The notes below the pieces were generated by a model. That model was not told where the DNA came from. It saw only the letters and a program-made list of their open reading frames with translations, and did no database searches. A stretch of 64,000 bases of DNA from a virus. A program made the position numbers and the translations under genes. Shown here in pieces: positions 53,562-61,933 of this stretch (the first letter of the stretch is position 1; each line of letters begins with the position of its first letter). The DNA lies in the IMG/VR virus record IMGVR_UViG_3300024999_000068, positions 1-64,000 of that record, one strand, 5' to 3'.

Positions 53562-53629
53562 TTTTCAAGTAAACAAATTGATAAATAAAACTATACAGGT
53601 GAGAACTTGCAAGTTGTAGAGCGTAGCTA

Positions 53630-53652
53630 CGCCTCCCTGATCAGGAGGAGAG
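53630..53652 (+). promoter_or_regulatory. Hairpin hiding the ribosome site of the 53662 gene
   Basis: CCTCC with GGAGG at about 53631-53648 places the AGGAGGAG site of the GIY-YIG gene in a stem, after a CGTAGCTACG palindrome. It may lower translation. Confidence 0.5.
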
Positions 53653-53661
53653 AAATTAGAG

Positions 53662-54723
53662 ATGGAAGAGAATGAGTTTAGTGTTAAATATATATTAGAA
53701 AATTGTTTAGATAAGATTGCTTATGGATTTGTTTACATAACTACAAATATGGTTAATAATAAGAAATATATTGGGCAAAGAATGTTTGTTAAGGATTGGA
53801 AATATTATCTAGGTAGTGGCAAATATTTAAAACTTGCTTTTAAAAAATATAGTAAAGAAAATTTTAGTCGAGAAATAATCGCAATTGCTTATTCAAGAGA
53901 TGAATTAAACATATTGGAAATAATGTTTATTAAAAAATATAATGCTGTTATTGATAATAATTATTATAATATATTGGAAGGAGGAGGTGGATCTCCAACA
54001 TCTGGAACACATTATTCAGATGAGCTTAAAAAGAAAATTAGTAATGCATTAAAAGGAAAACGTCTTTCAGAAGAAACAAAAAGAAAGATAGGGGATGCTG
54101 AAAGGGGTGAAAAACATTATAATTATGGGAAGAAAATGTCTGATGAGACAAGATTCAAACTTAGTCAATCTCATATGGGTAAAATTATATCTGAAGAAAC
54201 CAGAGAAAAAATAAGTAAATCCAATATAGGGAGATTTGTTTCAGAATCTACTCGAATAAAAATAGGTAGTAAACATAAAGGTAAAATTATATCTGAAGAA
54301 ACACGAAAGAAATTAAGTGAAATAAATAAAAAATTTAATGATAAAGATATAGTTGAAATAAGGGCAAAATACAGTACGGGGATATATTCTCAATATTCTT
54401 TAGCCAAACAATATTTAACATCCCAATCGGTTATAAATAACGTTGTTAATTGTAAGGGAGTTTATAAAGATATTTGTTATCGTGAAGACAAAATAAATAA
54501 GTTAAAATTTAAAAGATTAACTAGCAATAAAGCTGTAATATGTAGTACAACAAATAAGATGTTTCAATCTATTAACGAAGCAAATATCTATTATGGATTG
54601 TCATCTAATAATAGAGATATTGGGCAAGTTTGTAAAGGAAAAGCAAAATCATCAGGAAGTTTATTAGATGGAACAAGACTTACATGGATGTATTTAGACA
54701 AATATTTAGAAAATAATAAATAA
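53662..54723 (+). CDS. GIY-YIG homing endonuclease with NUMOD3 repeats
   Basis: A 353-aa protein. The nuclease domain covers about 15-110 (YGFVYITTNMVNNKKYIGQR, a Seg-type core). Four or five NUMOD3 motifs (for example LSEETKRKIGDAERG, SDETRFKLSQSHMG and ISEETREKISKSNIG) fill 115-215, then a helix-turn-helix-like region and a NUMOD1-like end (VICSTTNKMFQSINEANIYYG). This arrangement is typical of free-standing endonucleases that copy themselves into related phage genomes. Confidence 0.9.
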   Translation: MEENEFSVKYILENCLDKIAYGFVYITTNMVNNKKYIGQRMFVKDWKYYLGSGKYLKLAFKKYSKENFSREIIAIAYSRDELNILEIMFIKKYNAVIDNNYYNILEGGGGSPTSGTHYSDELKKKISNALKGKRLSEETKRKIGDAERGEKHYNYGKKMSDETRFKLSQSHMGKIISEETREKISKSNIGRFVSESTRIKIGSKHKGKIISEETRKKLSEINKKFNDKDIVEIRAKYSTGIYSQYSLAKQYLTSQSVINNVVNCKGVYKDICYREDKINKLKFKRLTSNKAVICSTTNKMFQSINEANIYYGLSSNNRDIGQVCKGKAKSSGSLLDGTRLTWMYLDKYLENNK

Positions 54724-54728
54724 TATTA

Positions 54729-54764
54729 TTAGGCATCATCATAATTGATGATGCCTAATTTTTT
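54729..54764. terminator. Bidirectional terminator
   Basis: Thirteen-bp perfect stem TTAGGCATCATCA (54729-54741) with TGATGATGCCTAA (54746-54758), loop TAAT, T6 after it. It lies between convergent genes and serves both strands. Confidence 0.9.
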
Positions 54765-54785
54765 ACCATTTTAATATCAAACTTA

Positions 54786-56306
54786 TTAACCCAATACCTT
54801 AGCCAATAACTGATCCTTCACAAAATCTTGTGTTTTGCTTGTGTTAATTAACTTCCCTTCGTTACGAGTGATATTCGTTATCCATAAATCATTATCTCTA
54901 CTTAAGAAATTACTTGGTTGTGTGAGTTTTTTGAGTTTATCTTTCCAATCACTAACAAATTGTAATTCTACTGCAAGTCCAAACAATGCGTGGATGAACA
55001 TTACTTCACCAATATACGAGTTCATTTTCTCCACTTGTCTAACTTCTGGTTCTACATTACCATATATTTTAGGATACAATTCGATAATCTCGTCCCAGAA
55101 CTCACAGAGATAAGAAGATACTTCGTTTGTTTCTGACTTGGTAGCAGGTGAAAACAATGAGCAACCTTTTAATAGTGTACTAAACGTCATCACGGCAGGA
55201 CTGGATCTTTTCAACGAATTTGAAATAACCTCAATTTTCCCACGGAAAGTATCACTCATAACCTTTTGTGCAATTGCATTTTTAGGGTTGAAAATATCGT
55301 GAAATGCAATCCTTGTTTTTGAAATTGGAAGTCCATAAGAATTTAGCTCTACGAAGACATTTTTGCAACTGGCGTGATCCAAATTTTCTATTGTTACTGG
55401 GAAATAGAAATCATTTGGATTCTTAATTGATAAAACATCCTTTTTGAATTTAGAATACCATGTCTTGCAGCAATCAATTCTATGAGCACCATCATTTATG
55501 GCTAATGCACCATTGCCAGATAAAGTTCTTTCTTCTGGGTCATAAATAAGTGCATCTGGATAATCCTTGTCGTAGTTCAAATATAGACATCCTCCATTTA
55601 TATTTCCCTCAAGACATGCTCGCAAGATGGAATCGCTGTGCTTCTTATTGATGATCGGTACATCGCCCTTACTGGTAGTATGTTTTAAGCCTCTTTGAAT
55701 ACTATCAATATAGACTATTTTAGGACTTGAACTTAGACTTAATTCTGCCAATTGCATTGCTGAAAGGGATAAGTGATACTTATATGGTTTACCGTCACGC
55801 ATAGTACAAGATACGTCCGAAAACTCAAAAGATTTATCATCTGCACTATTCAATTTCTCTAATCTTTCCTTCATCTGCTTCTTTAAATCTCTTGCTAATT
55901 TCTTCTTTTCCTTCTCTTCTTTTTCTAATCTCTTTGCTTCTAATTCATTCCTAGTTTCATTAAATTCTTCCACTTTCATTTGTTCACTTAAACTTCCAAA
56001 CGTAGGCTTTGGTTCTTCCCATATTTTTTCACTCTCAGATTCCATTTCTTTAGCTAATTCAGTTTCATGTTGTTGAACCATATCCTCATCACCAACAATT
56101 TCGTCTAAACTTTCAAATCCTGCACCAGTTTCATTCATTCCGTTTAAAACCTCTTCCTTAACTTGATTAACCACACCTACATCCATCTGTGTAACCTTAT
56201 CCTTATCCTTACCTTTCCTCGCCATATCATTTTCTCCCTTCATAATTTTATTGTCATCCATTTCCGCATCTTCCATATGTCCATTTCTATCAAACTTAAA
56301 AATCAT
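54786..56306 (-). CDS. DndB-like (DGQHR-family) protein
   Basis: A 506-aa protein from ATG 56306 behind AAAGGGTG. The first 165 residues are acidic and Lys/Glu coiled. From about 170 comes the Dnd_B/DGQHR fold: INDGAHRIDCCKTW (DGAHR in place of DGQHR), YFPVTIENLDHASCKNVFVE and LNSYGLPISKTRIAFHD. DndB represses phosphorothioation operons in classic systems, but solitary family members occur on Bacillus plasmids near maintenance genes with no dnd genes, as here. Role unproven. It is divergently read against the + genes and has its own promoter. Confidence 0.65.
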   Translation of the reverse strand: MIFKFDRNGHMEDAEMDDNKIMKGENDMARKGKDKDKVTQMDVGVVNQVKEEVLNGMNETGAGFESLDEIVGDEDMVQQHETELAKEMESESEKIWEEPKPTFGSLSEQMKVEEFNETRNELEAKRLEKEEKEKKKLARDLKKQMKERLEKLNSADDKSFEFSDVSCTMRDGKPYKYHLSLSAMQLAELSLSSSPKIVYIDSIQRGLKHTTSKGDVPIINKKHSDSILRACLEGNINGGCLYLNYDKDYPDALIYDPEERTLSGNGALAINDGAHRIDCCKTWYSKFKKDVLSIKNPNDFYFPVTIENLDHASCKNVFVELNSYGLPISKTRIAFHDIFNPKNAIAQKVMSDTFRGKIEVISNSLKRSSPAVMTFSTLLKGCSLFSPATKSETNEVSSYLCEFWDEIIELYPKIYGNVEPEVRQVEKMNSYIGEVMFIHALFGLAVELQFVSDWKDKLKKLTQPSNFLSRDNDLWITNITRNEGKLINTSKTQDFVKDQLLAKVLG

Positions 56307-56335
56307 AATAAAACACCCTTTTCATTATATTTTTG

Positions 56336-56364
56336 ATATTATCACTATTTTATGAGTTTCGCAA
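56336..56364 (-). promoter_or_regulatory. Promoter of the DndB-like gene
   Basis: On the minus strand TTGCGA (56359-56364), 17 bases, TAATAT (56336-56341), about 30 bases before the ATG at 56306. Confidence 0.55.
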
Positions 56365-56404
56365 GTTTTAATGCTAGTTTTATTAAAAAATATTAAAAAT
56401 AACC

Positions 56405-56437
56405 TAAAAAAGAAAAGAGCGAGCAAGTCACTCACTC
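56405..56437 (-). terminator. Terminator of the FtsK/M23 operon
   Basis: On the minus strand GAGTGAG-type arm (56431-56437) pairs with GCTCGCTC (56417-56424), followed by TTTTCTTTTTT. Confidence 0.6.
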
Positions 56438-56451
56438 CTTAATCAATCCTC

Positions 56452-57138
56452 TCACAATGCAAATACTAATACCTTTGCAAATAATATCAACCCACCTAAC
56501 AATATTGAACCACCAACTATTTTTGTTTTTGCTGTTTTACCTTCCTCTGTATCTTCCACATTATCAGGTTGAACTATAGGTGGAAATACAGGATCTTTTA
56601 TCTCTTGTGTTTGTCCTGCATCAGTTGTTAAATGAGTTTTTACTTTGGATATCAATTTTTCTAAATTGTCATTATCTTTAAAATGTTTTCCAATTTCTAC
56701 CTCTATTTCATCAGTAACACCTTCTGCCGTGACAGTTCTCCTATACTTAAAAATATCTTTATCATATCTTCCGTTCATACCAGTATTTTTAATTTTATTT
56801 TGCACATATCTTCCAATTCTATCTAATCCACCTAAACTTGCTAATTGCATATTTGAAGGAGTTGCCACAATCATATCTCCATTACTTAATTTTTTATTCC
56901 ATTCTTGTAAAGTGCCATAGCCTAAACTTGGATTTGATTCTAGCCAGAACATATTATTGTTTTGTGGCATTGGATAAAGATAATATAATTTATGATATGG
57001 TTTAGTTACATAATCAGTTGGAGTTGCTTTTGCTACGAATGGATTTATTAGTGTAATGCCTACTAATATCATCATTATTGATAATGCTAAATTCCTACGA
57101 ATAGATGATTTTTTCAATACAATCATTCTTAATTTCAT
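56452..57138 (-). CDS. Exported membrane-anchored protein
   Basis: A 228-aa protein from ATG 57138, which follows AAAGGGG at normal spacing. A signal peptide (SIRRNLALSIMMILVGITLI then FVAKATP) directs export. The mature part is alpha/beta with no known motif, and the C-terminus has a hydrophobic segment (VGGSILLGGLILFAKVLVFA) that anchors it. It is the last gene of the FtsK-M23 operon and probably acts outside the cell with the peptidase, perhaps in DNA transfer. Function unknown. Confidence 0.55.
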   Translation of the reverse strand: MKLRMIVLKKSSIRRNLALSIMMILVGITLINPFVAKATPTDYVTKPYHKLYYLYPMPQNNNMFWLESNPSLGYGTLQEWNKKLSNGDMIVATPSNMQLASLGGLDRIGRYVQNKIKNTGMNGRYDKDIFKYRRTVTAEGVTDEIEVEIGKHFKDNDNLEKLISKVKTHLTTDAGQTQEIKDPVFPPIVQPDNVEDTEEGKTAKTKIVGGSILLGGLILFAKVLVFAL

Positions 57139-57374
57139 ATAATTACCCCTTTCTTTTTCAAGAATAAGAATTCTGCGTCTAGAACTTCCATAATATCTTC
57201 TCGCGATAATGCGGTTTCCCACGCGATAAAATCAATCAATTCTTGTTCTTCAATATCAGGAATTTGATCAGTATTAACTAGTAACCATTTTCGATATTCT
57301 CTTTCACTTAACCAACGGTTTGAATATTTTATGACAAATTTACGAAACAATTCTTTTGCTTTTGTAGTTTTCAT
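57135..57374 (-). CDS. Small hypothetical protein
   Basis: A 79-aa charged helical protein overlapping the next gene by 4 bases, so coupled. No motif known. Confidence 0.55.
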   Translation of the reverse strand: MKTTKAKELFRKFVIKYSNRWLSEREYRKWLLVNTDQIPDIEEQELIDFIAWETALSREDIMEVLDAEFLFLKKKGVII

Positions 57375-57395
57375 ATGAACACCTCTTTCTTACAA

Positions 57396-58052
57396 TCATT
57401 TTAAATAACTAATTGGATTTACAGTTTTACCATTAATTCTAATCTCAAAATGTAAGTGATTTCCAGTAGAACCAAATCCTGAAGATCCTATTTCTGCAAT
57501 CTTTTCACCGCTAAAAGCCATTTTGCCTTCCGTGACAATAACTTTTGAACAATGAGCATATAGAGTTTCATATCCATTACCATGATCAATAATAACGTGT
57601 AATCCGTATGGGCCTTCAGAATTAATAATCTTCTCAACTTTTCCTGTTCGACTAACTTTTATCACATCTCCTAAGTTTCCAGAAATGTCCAAACCATGAT
57701 GAGTATCCCCAGTATAATTCTGTGTAATTTTACCCTTAATAGGCCAACTAAATTTTGCTCCTAAATATCTCTCCCATATATTTTTATAGCCGACATCCAT
57801 AGTTTCACTATTACTATCAATTCCTAAAACATTATTAATCTTCTCCTTTCCTCCGCTATAAGTCATAGCAATAGAATGAATATCATCACTAAATTGTTTT
57901 AGAGGAGCAAAAGTACATGATATAACCATTAATCCTAAACTAACAACTGCAAGCCACTTAATTGCTAATGCCATCTCTCTACCAGAAGTATGTCTAACAT
58001 AAATATAAACCACTAAATATAAAGCACTTAAGCGTACAAGATTGGAAATCAT
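57396..58052 (-). CDS. M23-family peptidase (membrane-linked)
   Basis: A 218-aa protein. Residues of about 27-50 form a membrane segment (ALAIKWLAVVSLGLMVIS). The peptidase core is HHGLDISGNLGDVI (His and Asp zinc ligands) and HLHFEIRINGKTVNP (second His). The site is complete. It would cut peptidoglycan cross-bridges locally. In an operon with an FtsK/TraB-like ATPase and a replication-relaxation protein, this looks like part of a DNA passage module, not a lysin. Confidence 0.8.
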   Translation of the reverse strand: MISNLVRLSALYLVVYIYVRHTSGREMALAIKWLAVVSLGLMVISCTFAPLKQFSDDIHSIAMTYSGGKEKINNVLGIDSNSETMDVGYKNIWERYLGAKFSWPIKGKITQNYTGDTHHGLDISGNLGDVIKVSRTGKVEKIINSEGPYGLHVIIDHGNGYETLYAHCSKVIVTEGKMAFSGEKIAEIGSSGFGSTGNHLHFEIRINGKTVNPISYLK

Positions 58053-58255
58053 TTGAAAACCTCTGCCACTTTTTTAAGAAAATCTAGAGAAGCATTTAGC
58101 ACTATAAGAGTTACTAGTATTAAACCAAGGGTATCTGCGTAATACGTCCATTCACCTTTCCCAAATATTTTAAGTCCCATTTTTACCACTTGTAAACCCA
58201 CAGCGATGCCAAGAATAGCTAAAATTGGGGTAGACGCTTGAATTCCTTGGAACAT
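58049..58255 (-). CDS. Small membrane protein
   Basis: A 68-aa protein with two hydrophobic helices (ILAILGIAVGLQVVKMGL and ADTLGLILVTLIVLNASL). It overlaps the peptidase start by 4 bases and the replication-relaxation gene end by 37 bases. Likely a pilin-like or channel component of the same system. No family recognised. Confidence 0.55.
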   Translation of the reverse strand: MFQGIQASTPILAILGIAVGLQVVKMGLKIFGKGEWTYYADTLGLILVTLIVLNASLDFLKKVAEVFK

Positions 58256-58977
58256 TTTAACTCCTCCTTTTTTGCTAAATGAAGTTTTGAACAGAAGTTT
58301 TTAATTTCATCAAGAGTAAGAAGTTCTATCGAATATGGGAATGCTTTATCCTTGTTGATTATCTTCTGAATTTTGTTTTTTGCTGTATCACCTCCATCAG
58401 TTACAATTAAAACTACAAATGTTTGATTTTTGGACAAGTCTATCCACCAATAAGTAGAAATGCCTTGATATTTATCTTTAATTAGTTTTTCTGCCAAGGA
58501 GTTGTATTGCTTGATTTTTTTAAATTCATTCCCTGATTCATATCTGGTAAATTCATTGAAATATATCTTTTTGTCATTAAATGTATCAAATGTCATAAAT
58601 TGATCTGGTTTTATAATTGGTAAAAATTGATTTGGTTCATTCTCAAAAGTAAGATTCGTATAATTACTTGCTCTAGCATTAAGGACAATAAAAGTATAAA
58701 TCCATGATTTACCTAATGTGTGTTCGATATTCTTAGGTTTTTTCTCATCAAATAACCAAAAATAATCTTTTTCTAAAAATGAAATTCTATCACCTCTCTT
58801 AATCCTATGTTTTTTCTCTAATCTTCTACAACAACGATGTGCCATTTCAATTGAAAGACCTTGGAATTCAAGTAAATGGATTTGTGTTGTGTTCAAGCAG
58901 ATACAACGTTCTAGATGTGTTAACACTCTTAAATCTCGGTAGTAACCCTTTGTATGATTTGTTTGATTCACAATCAT
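58219..58977 (-). CDS. Replication-relaxation family protein
   Basis: A 252-aa protein with GGGGAGG and ATG 58977. An N-terminal winged helix (DLRVLTHLERCICLNTTQIH ... MAHRCCRRLEKKHRI) and a C-terminal alpha/beta part (WIYTFIVLNARAS, TFVVLIVTDGGDTAKN) fit the replication-relaxation family found with plasmid transfer and replication genes in Firmicutes. Its first 110 bases overlap the FtsK-like gene in another frame. It may control or start DNA processing for the ATPase. Confidence 0.65.
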   Translation of the reverse strand: MIVNQTNHTKGYYRDLRVLTHLERCICLNTTQIHLLEFQGLSIEMAHRCCRRLEKKHRIKRGDRISFLEKDYFWLFDEKKPKNIEHTLGKSWIYTFIVLNARASNYTNLTFENEPNQFLPIIKPDQFMTFDTFNDKKIYFNEFTRYESGNEFKKIKQYNSLAEKLIKDKYQGISTYWWIDLSKNQTFVVLIVTDGGDTAKNKIQKIINKDKAFPYSIELLTLDEIKNFCSKLHLAKKEELKCSKEFKRLPQF

Positions 58978-60241
58978 AGACCTCCCCTTGAATGTCTGTA
59001 TAAGGCATAGGATATTGAATTAATTTAGATAGTAATTCTTCGTATTTATCTGGGTCTGATGCAATACTAGGAAAATACATAGACTGTACCTCTATTTCTT
59101 CATCCCAATCAAATATTGCTCTACCCTTTGCTTTTTTAGGGATAAATGCTGCTTTTGAATTTCCTAAAACCATATTGGAGTTCGTCGCATCCTTTACTTT
59201 ATAAACTAAATTAGCGTTAAACATTGCCTTTAACTCACTGAAGTTTCCTATTTTACCAAGACTATTTGCACTCGGTCTCTGAATTGCTCCTACGGAAAAA
59301 ATTCCTTGGGATCTCCCTTGATGAAGTAATCGATTAAAAGATTCATATGCATCGGAAGTGAATTCTGCCATTTCATCACAAAAAATTACTAGTGCTGGCA
59401 TTTGGTATCCTAGTTTTAAAAACTCTGGGAAATTTCTAGCTCCAGTTTTACTAACTATTTGTGCTCTGCGATCATTTTCTACATTAACTTGTTTTAATAA
59501 TTTCTCTATGTGTGAATGTTCTTTTGCCCACAAAGCACCATATTTTTCAAAATATTTAAATTCACCAAGTTTAGGATCACATATTACAGGGATCACAGCA
59601 GGTTCACTATCAATACCTTTCAAACTGTTTATAAGTAGCATTGTATAAATAGCAACATGACTAAAATTTGATTTACCTGAACCCATTTGTCCTACAAGTA
59701 AAAGTGTAAGCATATCACACAAATCTTTAACTATTAATCCGTTAATCGAGTATCCAAAAGGGATAGGAATTACCATACCCCTTTTTAGATATAGTGTCGG
59801 ATCAAAATTATAAGGATATGTTTTAGTTCTGTTTACATTAGAAATAGTCATATGAACTGCCATGCCGTGTTGCTCAATCTGGCAATTGCCTGTTTCTCCT
59901 AAAGCGTCTGCGAAAGTTTGTTCTAATTTTTTAAAATTTTCAAAGTTTAGTCCGGCAGGAAGATTAATTACAAAAAACCAAGTTTCATTATTATGTTCAT
60001 CTAAACTTTTAATCCTTTGGATTACTTCTTTAATACTTTTAGGTCTACTTAATTTAGTTTGTTCTGCTACATCTTCATCCTTCGGTTTTACAAGATGCCT
60101 TTTGATAATTATAGGACGATAATCTTCTCCATAATGAAACACAATTACATCATAAACTTTTGCAGGAATTCCACCACCACGCTCTCTTCCTTTTTTCCAT
60201 TGTTTAATTGCAAGATCATAAGCATCCATTTTGTTTGACAT
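58868..60241 (-). CDS. FtsK/TraB-like DNA-pumping ATPase
   Basis: A 457-aa protein from ATG 60241 (AAGGTG site). Walker A is LLVGQMGSGKSNFSHV, Walker B is LVIFCDEMAEF, and LLHQGRSQGIFSVGAIQRPS gives the sensor/arginine region. The N-terminal 150 residues have no membrane helix. Proteins of this type (TcpA, TraB, FtsK/SpoIIIE) move double-stranded DNA. It may export the plasmid DNA or aid segregation. The last 36 codons overlap the next gene. Confidence 0.75.
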   Translation of the reverse strand: MSNKMDAYDLAIKQWKKGRERGGGIPAKVYDVIVFHYGEDYRPIIIKRHLVKPKDEDVAEQTKLSRPKSIKEVIQRIKSLDEHNNETWFFVINLPAGLNFENFKKLEQTFADALGETGNCQIEQHGMAVHMTISNVNRTKTYPYNFDPTLYLKRGMVIPIPFGYSINGLIVKDLCDMLTLLLVGQMGSGKSNFSHVAIYTMLLINSLKGIDSEPAVIPVICDPKLGEFKYFEKYGALWAKEHSHIEKLLKQVNVENDRRAQIVSKTGARNFPEFLKLGYQMPALVIFCDEMAEFTSDAYESFNRLLHQGRSQGIFSVGAIQRPSANSLGKIGNFSELKAMFNANLVYKVKDATNSNMVLGNSKAAFIPKKAKGRAIFDWDEEIEVQSMYFPSIASDPDKYEELLSKLIQYPMPYTDIQGEVYDCESNKSYKGLLPRFKSVNTSRTLYLLEHNTNPFT

Positions 60242-60398
60242 AAATTCACCTTCTTTATAGTGATTATGAATAAGTAACAAAAGTGTGAACATACGTTTGC
60301 TGAAACATTATTCACAACGTTTACCGATACAAACGGTTAACAAGCTAAAAACTGCATGTAGCAAGGAATCTAAAATCAAAAGAAGAGAAGGAGGAACA

Positions 60399-60443
60399 AT
60401 GTGCCGACAGATAATGAATCGTATGAAAGAGGACAGTAGATAA
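60399..60443 (+). CDS. Micro-ORF 1 (14 codons)
   Basis: MCRQIMNRMKEDSR behind a perfect AAGGAGG, spacing 5-6. The stop overlaps the start of the next micro-ORF (TAATG). The peptide is charged. A strong ribosome site on such a short frame suggests a leader or a real small peptide. Confidence 0.4.
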   Translation: MCRQIMNRMKEDSR

Positions 60444-60487
60444 TGTTTGGTAAATATTATGAGTTAGTGAAAAAAGGGATAAAGTAA
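60443..60487 (+). CDS. Micro-ORF 2 (14 codons)
   Basis: MFGKYYELVKKGIK, coupled to micro-ORF 1 by TAATG. A terminator follows 4 bases later, so the transcript seems to carry only these two peptides. Function unknown. Confidence 0.4.
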   Translation: MFGKYYELVKKGIK

Positions 60488-60490
60488 ATT

Positions 60491-60523
60491 AAGGCAGTCT
60501 ATTATCTTTTATAGACTTGCCTT
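60491..60523. terminator. Terminator after the micro-ORFs
   Basis: AAGGCAGTCTAT with ATAGACTTGCCTT (one bulge), A/T-rich on both sides, can serve both strands. Confidence 0.65.
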
Positions 60524-60563
60524 AATTTAATAAAAATGCCATATATTTATTAAATTTAATTGG

Positions 60564-60650
60564 TTATTTTATTAAATGAACTAAACTTACAGAACATGCA
60601 ATCACTAATGATGATCCAGATATAATACATATAATTCCTATTAATGCCAT
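60564..60650 (-). CDS. 28-aa hydrophobic peptide
   Basis: MALIGIICIISGSSLVIACS then VSLVHLIK. Site AAAGGGG 11 bases before the ATG at 60650. A single membrane helix with a Lys end, like small membrane toxins of type I systems or regulatory membrane peptides. It faces the micro-ORF transcript convergently, sharing the terminator at 60491-60523. Confidence 0.45.
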   Translation of the reverse strand: MALIGIICIISGSSLVIACSVSLVHLIK

Positions 60651-60759
60651 AACTATTCATCCCCTTTGGAAGATTATTATAGATTTAATATTACCAAAGA
60701 AAAAACAAATATACATTGAAAATGTTAAACAGTATACATAGACAAATATATTTTCTAAA

Positions 60760-60895
60760 ACATACTTGTCTACATCAACATACTCACATTTGTAGACAAG
60801 TCTACACACTCACAACTGTAGATATATTTACATACAATCACATACCTACTATTCCATACCTACACCCGTATACACACAATCGTATACTTGCAAAA
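60760..60895. repeat. Centromere-like repeat region (candidate parC)
   Basis: Non-coding region just before parM. It has an 11-bp perfect inverted repeat ACTTGTCTACA/TGTAGACAAGT (60764-60774, 60791-60801), and CATAC/GTATAC units at short intervals, about seven between 60761 and 60890. Such iterons upstream of a ParM-ParR operon are the expected ParR binding site. No ORF of note. Confidence 0.55.
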
Positions 60896-60953
60896 ATCTA
60901 CAATAGATGATACACTTACCTCATATAAAATACAATCAGGGAGGGCATTTATA

Positions 60954-61931
60954 ATGAATGAAATGAATGAGGAAGTAATTTTAGGGCTTGATGCAGGAAA
61001 TTCTTATTACAAAACCAGTAAAGGGATAGTATTAAGAGCAAGAATTAAGTTTAATACTGAGGGCGATGGTTTACTCAAAAGTAATACCTATCTGGTTAAA
61101 AAAGATGGTTTAAGTCATCTCGTAGGTGATCCAGAAGGAAAAACTTACATCAATCCAGATAAGTACACTACACCACATTTTGATTTATGCACATTAACTT
61201 CAATTGCCTTAAGTTTTCCAAACTGTAAAGATATTAAAGTCAAATTAGTTGTTGGAACTCCTGCTGGATACTATAAGCAACACGCAACACTATATCTCGA
61301 AAAGTTACGAACTATGGGGCCACAAACAATTAATATTGGTGATACTAGAGGTAATATTAATATTGAAGTCATTGATGCTATTTGCTATATTCAATCAGGT
61401 ATAATTGATTCTCAAAAAGGAAAATATGAATATCCCCTATTAGTTTTAGATTTTGGTGGAGGAACTTTAGATGCTTCATTGTGGCGTAAAGGTGACGATA
61501 TTAACCCTGAAAATACTGAAGTAATTTTAGATTCTAAAGTTAGTTATACTCAATTTGGATTTGACCAGATATTAGAACAAATGACAACGACATTTAATTC
61601 TAAAAATGGAACTAAATTTAAGCCTCATGAATTATTGCAATATCTTAAACGATCTGAAATTACATTACGAAAACAAAGTTATGACTTGCAAAAAACAAAA
61701 GATGAAATTCTTTATGATTATATTGACAATGTGATTTCTTCTTTAGAACAAACATTTGATTTGCAACAAGCATTAGAAACATGTGTCATGGGAGGCCCAG
61801 CTGAAATTTTGCTGTCTTATCTTAATATTAAACTAGACAATACAGCAAAATTAGCTAGTGAACATCCACAATTAACTAATGCTTTAGTATATCTTGATGG
61901 TGGAAAACAATATTGGGAATTGGATGAGTAG
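60954..61931 (+). CDS. ParM-like actin homologue for plasmid partition
   Basis: A 325-aa protein from ATG 60954 with GGGAGG. Actin-fold nucleotide motifs are seen: ILGLDAGNSYYKTSKG (phosphate 1), LLVLDFGGGTLDASLW (phosphate 2) and CVMGGPAEILL (adenosine). It forms filaments that push plasmid copies apart. The next gene codes for a ParR-like adaptor, and iterons lie upstream. This supports stable low-copy plasmid life. Confidence 0.85.
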   Translation: MNEMNEEVILGLDAGNSYYKTSKGIVLRARIKFNTEGDGLLKSNTYLVKKDGLSHLVGDPEGKTYINPDKYTTPHFDLCTLTSIALSFPNCKDIKVKLVVGTPAGYYKQHATLYLEKLRTMGPQTINIGDTRGNINIEVIDAICYIQSGIIDSQKGKYEYPLLVLDFGGGTLDASLWRKGDDINPENTEVILDSKVSYTQFGFDQILEQMTTTFNSKNGTKFKPHELLQYLKRSEITLRKQSYDLQKTKDEILYDYIDNVISSLEQTFDLQQALETCVMGGPAEILLSYLNIKLDNTAKLASEHPQLTNALVYLDGGKQYWELDE

Positions 61932-61933
61932 CT

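Noticed and set aside
26229-60290. GTGTGAAC at 26229 and 60283 as further guide-repeat copies
   Set aside because: An 8-mer is expected about this often by chance on both strands of 64 kb, and no flanking scaffold is present.
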